Source: Inhella proteolytica (lineage in GTDB: Bacteria; Pseudomonadota; Gammaproteobacteria; Burkholderiales; Burkholderiaceae_C). From it: DNA of 43,750 nt. Location: positions 1 through 43,750 of the forward strand of contig NZ_JAEDAK010000025.1 in assembly GCF_016093275.1 (NCBI RefSeq), read 5' to 3'. Below, in pieces: positions 1-7,815 of the stretch. Every line of letters starts with the position of its first letter. Within the stretch, counting starts at the first letter, position 1. The position numbers were made by a program, and so were the translations under genes. Under the pieces are notes generated by a model, which saw nothing but the letters and a program-made list of their open reading frames with translations, did no database searches and was not told where the DNA came from.

Positions 1-2697
1 ACGCCCGCCGCGCTGCCGCCCGCCCTGCCCGCCGCGCTGCGCCGCCCGCCCCAGCTGGTGGGGCGCGAGGCCCTGTGCCAGGCGCTGGCCCGCCACCTGG
101 CGCTGGGCCGCAGCGCCTTGCTGGCCGGGCCGGGTGGGGTGGGCAAATCGCGCCTGCTGCAGCACCTGGCCGGCGCGGCCGAAGGCTTGGTGTGGGTGGA
201 CGCCCGCCCGGGCGATGCGCTGGTGCCAGGCGGCGTGGTGGGGCAGCTTTTGGCGGCGGCGCTGGCGCGCTTTGCACCGGCGCTGGATGCCGCCACGGCG
301 GCCGACCTGCGCATCTGGCTGCCGCACACCGAGACGCGCGCCGTGCCGGACCTGCGCTCAGGCCTGGAGCATCTGCGCACCCTGGAGGCCGTGGTGCGCG
401 CGCTCTCGGCCTGCCACGCGCGCGGCCTGCGCCTGCTGGTGGTGGACGACCTGCAGTTCGCCGACAGCGCCAGCCTGGAGCTGCTGCACCGCCTGCTGGG
501 CCGCTGGCTGGCGCAGGCCGCCGAGGCCCCCGGCCAGGCCCCTCAGCTGCTGATGGGCGCGCGCCCCCAGGAGCTGCCGCCCGCCGGCCTGGCGCTGCTG
601 GCCACGCTGGCCGGCCACGAGCAAGGCCAGGTGTTTGAGATGGTGCCGCTGGAACCCGCGGCGGTGGCCGAGCTGGTGCACAGCCTGCAGCTGCCCGCCG
701 CGCTGGATGCAAGCTGGGGCGCGGACGGCCGCCAGGCCCTTGCCGCCGCCCTGCACGCCACCGTGGGCGGCAGCCCGGCCTATGTGCTCGAAGCCCTGCG
801 CCAGCTCGCGCTGGACGGCTTTGCCAGCTGGCAGCCCGGCCAGCCCCTGCCCGTGCCGGCCTCGCTGCGCGAAACCCTGCGCCGCCGCGTCGAGCGCCTG
901 CCGGCCGAAGCCTTGCAGCTGGCCCAGCTCGCGGCCGTGGCGCAGGCGGATTTCGACATCGAGCTGGCCGAGGCCGCGCTGGGCCGCCCAGCCCTGGCGC
1001 TGGCGCCCCTGCTGGCCGCGCTGGAAGCCGCCTGGGTGTTCGATGGCGCGCGCTTCAGCCACGACCTGGTGGCCGAGGCCGTGCACAGCCTGCTGCCCGC
1101 CGCTTTGGTGGCGCCACTGCACCGCCGCGTGGCCGAGCACCTGATCGCCCGCGGCGGCCAGCAGGCCGCACGCATCGCCCACCACTTGCAGGCGGCAGGC
1201 GCCGCACGCCAGGCCGCGCCCTGGCTGCTGCGCGCCGGCGCGGCGGCGCGCGCACGCTGGCAGCTGGCCGAGGCCGCCGAGGCCTTTGAAGCCGCCTCCC
1301 TGGGCCTGGATGCCCCGGAGCAGCAGGCCGCCGCCTTCGATGCCGGCTGCGAGGCGCTGCGCTGCTGGGTGGAACTGCGCCGCTTTGCCCGCACGCAGGC
1401 CTTGCTGGAGCGCATGGCCGAACAGCCGCGCAGCATGGCCGAGCGCGCCCGCCTGCGCGCCCGCGCCGTGCTGCACCTCTTCCACAGCCGCCGCATGGGC
1501 GAGTCCGTGGCAGCGGCCCAGACCCTGGCCGACGAACTGGCGCAAAGCGTGGCCGAGCTGCCGGCCGAGGAGCTGGTGTACGCGCTGCGCGCGGTCTGCC
1601 TGGCGGTGCAGGGCGGCCTGCCCGCGGCGCGCGTGCTGGCCTTGTGCGACGCCCTGGAGCCCGCCGTGCGCGCGCAGGGCGGCGAGTTGCAGGCCGGCTT
1701 TGCGTTGGCGCGCGGCGGCACCCTGCTGTGGGACGCCCAGCCCCTGCAGGCCAGCGTGGCGTTGGAGGCCGCCTGGCTGGACCTCGGGCCGGGCTGCGAC
1801 CCCTTTCTGAAGCGCTCGGTGGGCAACCAGCTGATGCGCGTGCGCCAGGCCCTGGGCGACCTGCCGGGCGCCTGCGCGCTGGGCCAGGCCCTGCTGACCC
1901 CGCAGGCCGGCGCGGACGACGCCAGCTTCGCGGCCGATGTGCTGAGCCTGCTGGCGCTGATGCAGGTGGCGCAAGGCCAGGGTGCCGAGGGCCTGCGCAG
2001 CATCGAGCGCCTGCGCGCCTGCCTGCAGGCCGCGGGCGAGCCGATGCGCGAGCTCTACGCCATCACCATCGCCCTGTGCCTGCTGATGCTGGGCCGCCCC
2101 GGTGACGCGCGCGCCGAGCTGGACGCCCACACCCAGCCACCCGGCCGCGAGGGCTATGCGCTGTACGACTTCGCCCTGCTGGTGGCGCGCGCCCGCCTGG
2201 CCCGGGCCGCGGGCGAAGACCTGGCGCCCTGGTGCGCGCGGCTGGAGGCCGTCGGCCCGCTGCCCACCGGTGGCCAGCTGCAGCGCCGCGTGGCCCTGGC
2301 GGCCCTGCACCCCGCGCCCCTGGCCGAGCTGGAGGCGCTGCTGCAGGCCTTGCGCGAGCGTGGCCAGCATGGGCTGCTGCGCACCGTGCTGCTGGCCGCG
2401 GCCCGCGCCGCGCAAGCCGAAGGGGCGCGGGCGCGCGCTGTGGAACACGCCCAGTCCGCGCTGGCCCTGGCTTCTTGCGTGGAGGCCTGGAGCGACGAGC
2501 CCGCCAGCGTGTGGTGGCAGGCCTATGAAGTGCTGCGGGCCTGCGGTGCGCACGACGCGGCGCAGGCAGCGCTTGCCGCCGGCCAGCGCTGGGTTCAAGC
2601 CGGTGTGGCGCAGTGGCAGACGCAGGCCGAGCGCCACGCCTGGTGCCAGGGCAACCCGGTGCACCGCACGCTGCTGGCTGGGGGTGCAGAGGGCTGA
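1..2697 (+). CDS. ATPase/TPR-type regulator, 5' end outside window
   Basis: The reading frame is open from base 1, so the gene starts upstream; the first GTG in frame (58) falls inside the conserved QLVGRE motif that opens the ATPase domain of these proteins and is not a believable start. A Walker A motif (GPGGVGKS) is encoded near 124-150 and a Walker B-like LLVVDD near 432-450, followed by several hundred residues of alanine/leucine-rich helical repeats that look like degenerate TPRs. This is the layout of large signal-transducing ATPases of the SARP/BTAD and MalT/LuxR class (established family knowledge). No LuxR-type helix-turn-helix is visible at the C-terminus, so a DNA-binding (BTAD-like) domain would have to lie upstream; that is inference. 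The stop TGA (2695-2697) directly abuts the stop of the convergent response regulator gene, leaving no room for a separate terminator. Confidence 0.8.
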   Translation, partial: TPAALPPALPAALRRPPQLVGREALCQALARHLALGRSALLAGPGGVGKSRLLQHLAGAAEGLVWVDARPGDALVPGGVVGQLLAAALARFAPALDAATAADLRIWLPHTETRAVPDLRSGLEHLRTLEAVVRALSACHARGLRLLVVDDLQFADSASLELLHRLLGRWLAQAAEAPGQAPQLLMGARPQELPPAGLALLATLAGHEQGQVFEMVPLEPAAVAELVHSLQLPAALDASWGADGRQALAAALHATVGGSPAYVLEALRQLALDGFASWQPGQPLPVPASLRETLRRRVERLPAEALQLAQLAAVAQADFDIELAEAALGRPALALAPLLAALEAAWVFDGARFSHDLVAEAVHSLLPAALVAPLHRRVAEHLIARGGQQAARIAHHLQAAGAARQAAPWLLRAGAAARARWQLAEAAEAFEAASLGLDAPEQQAAAFDAGCEALRCWVELRRFARTQALLERMAEQPRSMAERARLRARAVLHLFHSRRMGESVAAAQTLADELAQSVAELPAEELVYALRAVCLAVQGGLPAARVLALCDALEPAVRAQGGELQAGFALARGGTLLWDAQPLQASVALEAAWLDLGPGCDPFLKRSVGNQLMRVRQALGDLPGACALGQALLTPQAGADDASFAADVLSLLALMQVAQGQGAEGLRSIERLRACLQAAGEPMRELYAITIALCLLMLGRPGDARAELDAHTQPPGREGYALYDFALLVARARLARAAGEDLAPWCARLEAVGPLPTGGQLQRRVALAALHPAPLAELEALLQALRERGQHGLLRTVLLAAARAAQAEGARARAVEHAQSALALASCVEAWSDEPASVWWQAYEVLRACGAHDAAQAALAAGQRWVQAGVAQWQTQAERHAWCQGNPVHRTLLAGGAEG

Positions 2698-3399
2698 TCA
2701 GCCCGGCGCCGTGAAGCGATACCCCACGCCGTAAACGGACTGGATGGCCGCACCGCCGCAGCCGGCGGCCTCCAGCTTGCGGCGCAGGTTCTTCACATGG
2801 CTGTCCACGGTGCGGTCGCTGACGTCGCGGAACTCGTCGGCGTGCAGCAGGTCGAGCAGGCTGGCGCGCTCGAACACGCGGCCGGGCTGCTGCACGAAGC
2901 CGCGCAGCAGCCGGTACTCCACCGGCGTGAGGTTCAGCCACTGGCCGCGCCAACCCAGGCGCTGACCGGCTTCGTCCAGGCTGAAGCCGCCACTGCCAGG
3001 CAGCTCCACGCCGGCCTGGCCGATCAGCCGGCCCTGCGCGCGGCGCAGCAGGGCGCGCACGCGCGCCACCACCTCGCGCGGGCTATAGGGCTTGCAGAGG
3101 TAGTCGTCGGCGCCGATCTCCAGGCCGAGCAAGCGGTCGAATTCGTCGATGCGCGCGGTCGCCATCAGGATGGGCACGGCCGAGCGGCTGCGGATGCGCT
3201 GGCACAGCTGCAGGCCGTCCAGCCCGGGCAGCATCAGGTCCAGGATCACGCAGTCCCAGGGCCCCTCCTGCTCGAAGCGCTGCCAGGCCAGGGTGCCGTC
3301 GGCACAGGGCTCGGGCTGGTAGCCGGCGTGCAGCAGGTAGTCGCGCAGCAGGGCGCTGATGGCGGGGTCGTCCTCCACGACCAGCACGCGCGCCGTCAT
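2698..3399 (-). CDS. OmpR-family response regulator (BaeR-like)
   Basis: A 233-aa response regulator. The receiver domain shows the acidic pair D10/D11 (VVEDD), phospho-acceptor D54 (VILDLMLPGLDG) and the conserved lysine K103 (GADDYLCKPY). The C-terminal half is an OmpR/PhoB winged helix (LTPVEYRLL, RTVDSHVKNLRRKL, VYGVGYRF). The ATG at 3399 overlaps the stop of the upstream sensor kinase as ATGA, so the two are translationally coupled; an in-frame start seven codons earlier lies inside the kinase gene and is less likely. The receiver ending and the kinase partner resemble BaeR. Regulated genes are unknown, but the inverted repeat at 4888-4914 in the divergent promoter region is a candidate operator (inference). 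Confidence 0.93.
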   Translation of the reverse strand: MTARVLVVEDDPAISALLRDYLLHAGYQPEPCADGTLAWQRFEQEGPWDCVILDLMLPGLDGLQLCQRIRSRSAVPILMATARIDEFDRLLGLEIGADDYLCKPYSPREVVARVRALLRRAQGRLIGQAGVELPGSGGFSLDEAGQRLGWRGQWLNLTPVEYRLLRGFVQQPGRVFERASLLDLLHADEFRDVSDRTVDSHVKNLRRKLEAAGCGGAAIQSVYGVGYRFTAPG

Positions 3400-4859
3400 G
3401 GCTGGCGCTCCGGCAGCCACAGGCTCACGCGCAGGCCGCCGAGCGGGCTGGGCCCGGCGTCGATCTGCCCGCCATGGCGCTGCACCCAGGCACGCGCGAT
3501 GCTTAGGCCCAGGCCGCTGCCGCTGTCTTTGGCACTCCCTCTTTGGCGCGCCGGATCGGCGCGGAACAGCGGGTCGAAGAGGCGCGGCAGCAGCGCCGGC
3601 GGCACGCCGGGCGGGCTGTCGTCCAAGGTGATGCGCACGCCCGCGCCCTCGTGGGCTGCGGCCAGGCGCAGCTGGCCCGGGGCGTCGGTGTAGGCGCGGG
3701 CGTTGGCGAGCAGGTTGTCCAGCACCTGCACGATGCGCTCGCTGTCCCAGTGCACCCGGCTGGGCAGGGGCTGCAGCGCCAGCTCCAGCTGCAGGCCAGC
3801 GGCCTCCAGCGCGGGGCGGTGGCGCTCGGCCAGTTGCTGCAGCAGGGCCGAGGGGTCCAGCGGCGTGGGCTCGCAGGGCAGGGCCTGCAGGTCGGCCAGG
3901 GCCAGGTGGTGGAAGTCGTCGGCCAGGCGGCGCAGACGGTTCACTTCGGTGCTGAGCGACTCCAGGCGCGCGCTGTTGAGCGGGCGCACGCCGTCGCGCA
4001 CGGCGTCCAGCTCGCCGCGCAACACGGTCAGCGGCGTGCGCAGCTCGTGCGAGAGCTCGGCCAGCCAGCGCCGCCGGCTGGCCTCCAGCCCTTGCAGGGC
4101 CTCGGCCAGGTGGTTCACGTCGTCCACCAGGGCGTCGAACTCATTGCGCGTGGGGGCATTGCGGCGCGGGAGGCGCACGGCGAAGTCGCCCTGCGCCAGG
4201 CGGTGGCTGGCGCCCTGCACCTCGGCCAGCGGGCGCAGCCAGCGCCCGGCCAGGCGCCAGGCCAGCGCCGCGGCCACGGCCGCCACCAGCAGGCCCACGG
4301 CCAAGATGCCGAGCAGCTGGCGGCGCAGGAAGCGCTGGTCCAGCACCTCGGGGGCCTCGGGGCGCGGCAGCAGGCGCGCCAGGGCCACCGTCTGGCCGTT
4401 CAGCACCACCGGTTCTTCCAGCTGCCGGCGCCCCGGCGGCGGGCTGCGGCCCCAGAGCAGCTCGCCGTCGGGCGTATGCAGCGTCAGGCCGCGGCGCGCG
4501 CGTTCGCGCTCGGGGTCGGCGCCGGGCGGGGGTGGGGGTTCGCCGGGGGGACCGTAGCGGCCTTCGCCCCCGCGGGGCGGCCGCCCGCGTGGCGGTGGGC
4601 CGGCTTCGGGCGGGGGCTCGCTGCCATCCTGGCCGGGCGGGCGCAGGTGCTCGGGCTGCTGGCGCAGGCCCTCCAGGCCATGGCGCTCGATGGCGGCGCG
4701 TGCCGCGCCCGCAAAGGCCGTGAGGCGCTGGCGGTCCTGCGTGGCCAGGTAGTCCGAAAAGCCCTGCTGCAAGTGAAAGGCCATGAAGCCGCCCATGGCC
4801 GCCACCGCCAGCAGGGTGGTGGCCAGCAGGGTCAGGGCGAGCTGGTGCGTCAGGCGCAT
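3396..4859 (-). CDS. Sensor histidine kinase (BaeS-like)
   Basis: A 487-aa inner-membrane sensor kinase. It has an N-terminal membrane helix (about residues 8-28), a periplasmic part with a long Pro/Gly/Arg-rich insertion (about 72-120), a second membrane helix (about 182-204), a HAMP linker, an H-box with H271 (AELSHELRTPLT), an N-box (NLLANARAYTDAPG) and a G2 box (GLGLSIARAW). The G1 region reads DDSPPGVP instead of the usual DTGPGI, similar to the DSAPGV form seen in BaeS proteins. It autophosphorylates and passes phosphate to the regulator encoded just downstream (family knowledge). BaeSR systems answer envelope stress; whether this one does is inference. The proline-rich periplasmic insert is low-complexity and probably disordered. 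Confidence 0.92.
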   Translation of the reverse strand: MRLTHQLALTLLATTLLAVAAMGGFMAFHLQQGFSDYLATQDRQRLTAFAGAARAAIERHGLEGLRQQPEHLRPPGQDGSEPPPEAGPPPRGRPPRGGEGRYGPPGEPPPPPGADPERERARRGLTLHTPDGELLWGRSPPPGRRQLEEPVVLNGQTVALARLLPRPEAPEVLDQRFLRRQLLGILAVGLLVAAVAAALAWRLAGRWLRPLAEVQGASHRLAQGDFAVRLPRRNAPTRNEFDALVDDVNHLAEALQGLEASRRRWLAELSHELRTPLTVLRGELDAVRDGVRPLNSARLESLSTEVNRLRRLADDFHHLALADLQALPCEPTPLDPSALLQQLAERHRPALEAAGLQLELALQPLPSRVHWDSERIVQVLDNLLANARAYTDAPGQLRLAAAHEGAGVRITLDDSPPGVPPALLPRLFDPLFRADPARQRGSAKDSGSGLGLSIARAWVQRHGGQIDAGPSPLGGLRVSLWLPERQP

Positions 4860-4887
4860 GGCGGCACTCTAGTGCGCGGCGGCCGGG

Positions 4888-4914
4888 CAACTGTGGAGGG
4901 GCTCTCCACAGTTG
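4888..4914. promoter_or_regulatory. 11-bp inverted repeat in divergent promoter region, candidate operator
   Basis: CAACTGTGGAG (4888-4898) is followed after five bases by its exact reverse complement CTCCACAGTTG (4904-4914). It lies in the 116-bp gap between the divergent kinase and cytochrome peroxidase genes. There is no T-run on either side, so a terminator is unlikely. A binding site for the neighbouring response regulator or another dimeric regulator is the simplest reading, but this is inference. Confidence 0.5.
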
Positions 4915-4975
4915 GCCCATGCTGGCTGCACAGTGCGTGCGCAAGCTGTGCGGCATCCTGTTCCGGAGCCCCGCC

Positions 4976-6268
4976 ATGCGCCCTTGCCGCTCGATCCCTC
5001 TGTTGATTGCCTCCTGTCTGGCCCTGGCCGCCTGCGGTGGCGGCGGCCAAGAGGCCAGCCCCACCGTGCAGGCCGAAGCCGCACGCCCCGCACCGCCGCA
5101 GCCCCCCGCACCGCCGGTACCACCCGCTCCGCCGCTGCCGCCCACCCCGCCGGCCTCGGTTCCCGCGCCCACTCCGGCCCCGACGCCGACTCCCGATCTC
5201 AGCGCCCGCGCCGCCGTGGGCGATCAGCTGTTCCATGAGCGCGCGCTGTCGGCCAGCGGCCAGCTCGCCTGCGCCAGCTGCCACGACCCCGCCCGCGGCC
5301 ATGCCGATCCGGCTGGGCGCTTCCTGCCCATCGGCGGCGCGGGCCACAACCAGCAGGGCCTGCGCAGCTCGCCCAGCATCCGCTACCTCGACCAAGCCGG
5401 CGCCTTCACCCGCGACGCCCAGGGCCAGCCGCGCGGCGGCCTGATGTGGGACGGCCGCTTCAACAGCCGCGTCCAGCAGGCCGCCGGCCCGTTGTTCGCC
5501 GCCAACGAGATGGCCAACGCCAACCTGGCCGAGTTCGCCCAGCGCCTGCGCGCCACGCCGGCCTACCCGGCCCTGCTGAGCGCCTACGGCCTGCCGGCCA
5601 ACGCCAGCGACCAGAGCCTGCTCGCCGCCAGCACCGATGCCCTGGCCCGCTACCAGGCGCAGGATCCGGAGTTCAAGCCCTTCAGCAGCAAGTTCGACGC
5701 CGTGCAGGACGGCCGCGCCAGCTTCACGGCCGCCGAGGCGCGCGGCTTCGCCGCCTTCAACGACCCGCAGCGCGGCAACTGCGCCAGCTGCCACAGCAGC
5801 CGCCCGGCCGGCAATGGTGTGCGTGCGCTGTTCACCGACTTCAGCTACCACGCGCTCGGCGTGCCGCGCAACCAGAGCCAGGCCACGCTGGATCCCAGCT
5901 TCTTCGACCTCGGCCTGTGCGGCCCCACGCGCAGCGACCTGGCGGCCGACGCCACCCTGTGCGGCCGCTTCAAGACCCCGACCCTGCGCAACGTGGCGCT
6001 GACCGGCCCCTACTTCCACAACGCGCGCTTCAACAGCCTGGAGGAGGTGGTGAGCTTCTATGCACTGCGCGATGTCGACCCGGCGCGCTTCTACCCGGTA
6101 CTGAACGGCCAGGTGCAGCGCTTCAACGACCTGCCGGCGCGCTACCAGGGCAATGTGGAGCGCCGCGCCCCCTTCGCCCCGCTGGCCGGCAACCGCCCGC
6201 GCCTGAGCGCGCAGGATGTGCAGGATCTGGTGGCCTTCTTGAACACACTGACCGACCAGCCGAACTGA
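4976..6268 (+). CDS. Di-haem cytochrome c peroxidase/MauG-like lipoprotein
   Basis: A 430-aa exported protein with two c-type haem motifs, CASCH at residues 99-103 and CASCH at 269-273, as in bacterial di-haem cytochrome c peroxidases and MauG-like proteins (CCP_MauG family). The start at 4976 has GGAG seven bases upstream and gives a lipoprotein signal ending LALAAC with the lipid-modified Cys at 20. A Pro/Ala/Thr-rich linker (about residues 37-75) separates the membrane anchor from the catalytic part. Family members reduce hydrogen peroxide to water or oxidise protein substrates in the periplasm. The gene is divergent from the BaeSR-like pair, so co-regulation is possible. An in-frame ATG at 4919 would bury the signal sequence and was not chosen. 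Confidence 0.9.
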   Translation: MRPCRSIPLLIASCLALAACGGGGQEASPTVQAEAARPAPPQPPAPPVPPAPPLPPTPPASVPAPTPAPTPTPDLSARAAVGDQLFHERALSASGQLACASCHDPARGHADPAGRFLPIGGAGHNQQGLRSSPSIRYLDQAGAFTRDAQGQPRGGLMWDGRFNSRVQQAAGPLFAANEMANANLAEFAQRLRATPAYPALLSAYGLPANASDQSLLAASTDALARYQAQDPEFKPFSSKFDAVQDGRASFTAAEARGFAAFNDPQRGNCASCHSSRPAGNGVRALFTDFSYHALGVPRNQSQATLDPSFFDLGLCGPTRSDLAADATLCGRFKTPTLRNVALTGPYFHNARFNSLEEVVSFYALRDVDPARFYPVLNGQVQRFNDLPARYQGNVERRAPFAPLAGNRPRLSAQDVQDLVAFLNTLTDQPN

Positions 6269-6344
6269 GGCCCTGGCGGTACAGCTGAAACCCCTTGTGA
6301 CATGATGAACCGGCTGGGCAGAGGGACCACTGCCGGAGGAAACG

Positions 6345-7100
6345 ATGGCCGCTTGGGGCAAAGCCCTGGGACTGTTGCTGCTGCTGACAACCGCCGCATG
6401 GGCCCAGGGGCCGAGCGTGCGCCTGGGCGCCGTGCAGGACTGGGTGTACGACCCGCGCAAGCCCGATGCCGCCTTGCAGGGCCCAGGCCTGGAAGTGGCC
6501 CGTGCGGCGTTCGGCGTACGCGGCATGGAGGTCGATTTCCAGGTGCTGTCGCAAGGGCAGTGCCTGGCCCAGGTGCGCAGCGGGGCGCTGCCGGCCTGCG
6601 TGGCGGTGCTGCGCAGCACCGGCATGGATGAGACCGACCTGCTGTGGCCCCTGCGGCCGATGTTCAAGGTGGTGCCCAAGATCTATGCGCTGGCCTCCAA
6701 GCCCGCGCCGCGACAGGCGGTGCGCACGCGCGACCTGGAGGGCCGGCGTGTCGCCTTCAACCACGGGCAAAGCCACGGCCCGGAGTTCGACAGCAATCTG
6801 CGCGTGCAGCGCCTGCTGGCCGGCAGCGAGCAGCAGGCCTTCCTGCTGCTGCAGCGCGAGCGTGCGGACTACGCCATCGCGCTGGACTTCGTGGCCCGGG
6901 TGCTGTGGCTGAAGCAGCCGCAGCTGGAGGCGCAGTTCCGGGTCGTGGGCTGGGCGCTGCCCACCGAGGTCTACACCGTGTTCTCGCGCCGGCACCCGCA
7001 GGGCGAACGCCTGTTGCAAGAGTTCGAGGCCGGCCTGCAGCAACTCGCCGAACTGGGCAGCCTGCAGTCCATCGAGAACGGCTGGGCAGCCGGCTTCTGA
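6345..7100 (+). CDS. Orphan family-3 periplasmic solute-binding protein
   Basis: A 251-aa protein with a clear signal peptide (hydrophobic residues 7-20, cleavage near AWAQ) and the two-lobe SBP_bac_3 pattern: an early LGAVQDWVYDP strand, a middle RDLEGRRVAFNHGQSHG hinge segment and a late FSRRHPQGERLLQEF segment. The start ATG has a strong GGAGGA four bases away. Such proteins bind amino acids or similar small polar ligands, usually for an ABC importer, but no permease or ATPase gene is present nearby. Three other orphan proteins of this class occur in the window (starts 11979, 14063 and 29683, all on the minus strand). Ligand unknown. Confidence 0.8.
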   Translation: MAAWGKALGLLLLLTTAAWAQGPSVRLGAVQDWVYDPRKPDAALQGPGLEVARAAFGVRGMEVDFQVLSQGQCLAQVRSGALPACVAVLRSTGMDETDLLWPLRPMFKVVPKIYALASKPAPRQAVRTRDLEGRRVAFNHGQSHGPEFDSNLRVQRLLAGSEQQAFLLLQRERADYAIALDFVARVLWLKQPQLEAQFRVVGWALPTEVYTVFSRRHPQGERLLQEFEAGLQQLAELGSLQSIENGWAAGF

Positions 7101-7116
7101 GTGTCCCGGGCCGGCC

Positions 7117-7806
7117 TCAGGGCTGTGGGCGCAGCGTCAGCTCGCAGTCCAGCTGCACCGCATCCTGCACGGCCAGCAGCCCCCCCAGCAGGCTGAAGGG
7201 GGCCAAGCCATGCCGGCTGTGCTGCAGCACCAGGGCGCCGTGCAGTTGCAGTTGCTCGGGGCGGTGGGCCACCTGCAGCGGCAGCCAGTAGTCGGCCGCG
7301 CGGCCCGCCAGCCAGACGCGCAGTTCCGCCAGCCACCAGGGCGCCGCGCCCTGCAGGCAGCGCAGCTGCAGCCAGACCTCGGGGTGGGCCTGCGCCTGCA
7401 GGGCCGTCAGCAGGTTGCGGCGCGTGGCGGCGATGGCCTCGGCCTTCACCGGTTTCTCGTTGAACTCGCCCCCTGCCGCGGCGCGCCACTCAGGGCGGTC
7501 CAGCTCCAGCTGGTCCAGACGCACGCGCAAACCGCCCTGCGTGCCCTGCAGGCCCTGGGCGGGCAGCCATAGGCGGGCGTCGAAGGTGCCGGCTTGCAGG
7601 ATGTGGTGATGCCCCAGGCGCGCCATGGCGCCGCCGCGAAACGCCACGATGCGCAGCCGTGAGGCCGCGGCATCGGCCTGCCACACCTGGCCCCCGGGCG
7701 GCAGCGCGGTGGGCAGCAATTGCTGCGGCTGCGCGTCGAGCGTTGGAGACGGTGCTTGGGCCGCACAGCCTGCCAATGGCAGGCTGAGCAGGGCGCGCCT
7801 ACGCAT
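7117..7806 (-). CDS. YceI-like lipoprotein
   Basis: A 229-aa predicted lipoprotein: MRRRALLSLPLAGC ends in a canonical lipobox LAGC with the modified Cys at 14. The remainder is a single beta-rich domain with features of the YceI lipocalin-like fold, including a GHHHIL segment near residue 65 and a C-terminal strand set ending DAVQLDCELTL. YceI proteins bind isoprenoid-like lipids in the periplasm; the match is by pattern and moderate. The gene begins nine bases after the stop of the M16 peptidase gene on the same strand, so both are probably one operon. Confidence 0.65.
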   Translation of the reverse strand: MRRRALLSLPLAGCAAQAPSPTLDAQPQQLLPTALPPGGQVWQADAAASRLRIVAFRGGAMARLGHHHILQAGTFDARLWLPAQGLQGTQGGLRVRLDQLELDRPEWRAAAGGEFNEKPVKAEAIAATRRNLLTALQAQAHPEVWLQLRCLQGAAPWWLAELRVWLAGRAADYWLPLQVAHRPEQLQLHGALVLQHSRHGLAPFSLLGGLLAVQDAVQLDCELTLRPQP

Positions 7807-7815
7807 GGCCCAGGG

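Noticed and set aside
358-2664. A 768-codon open frame opposite the ATPase/TPR gene
   Set aside because: Gln/Gly/His/Ala-rich antisense shadow; the plus-strand frame has Walker motifs.
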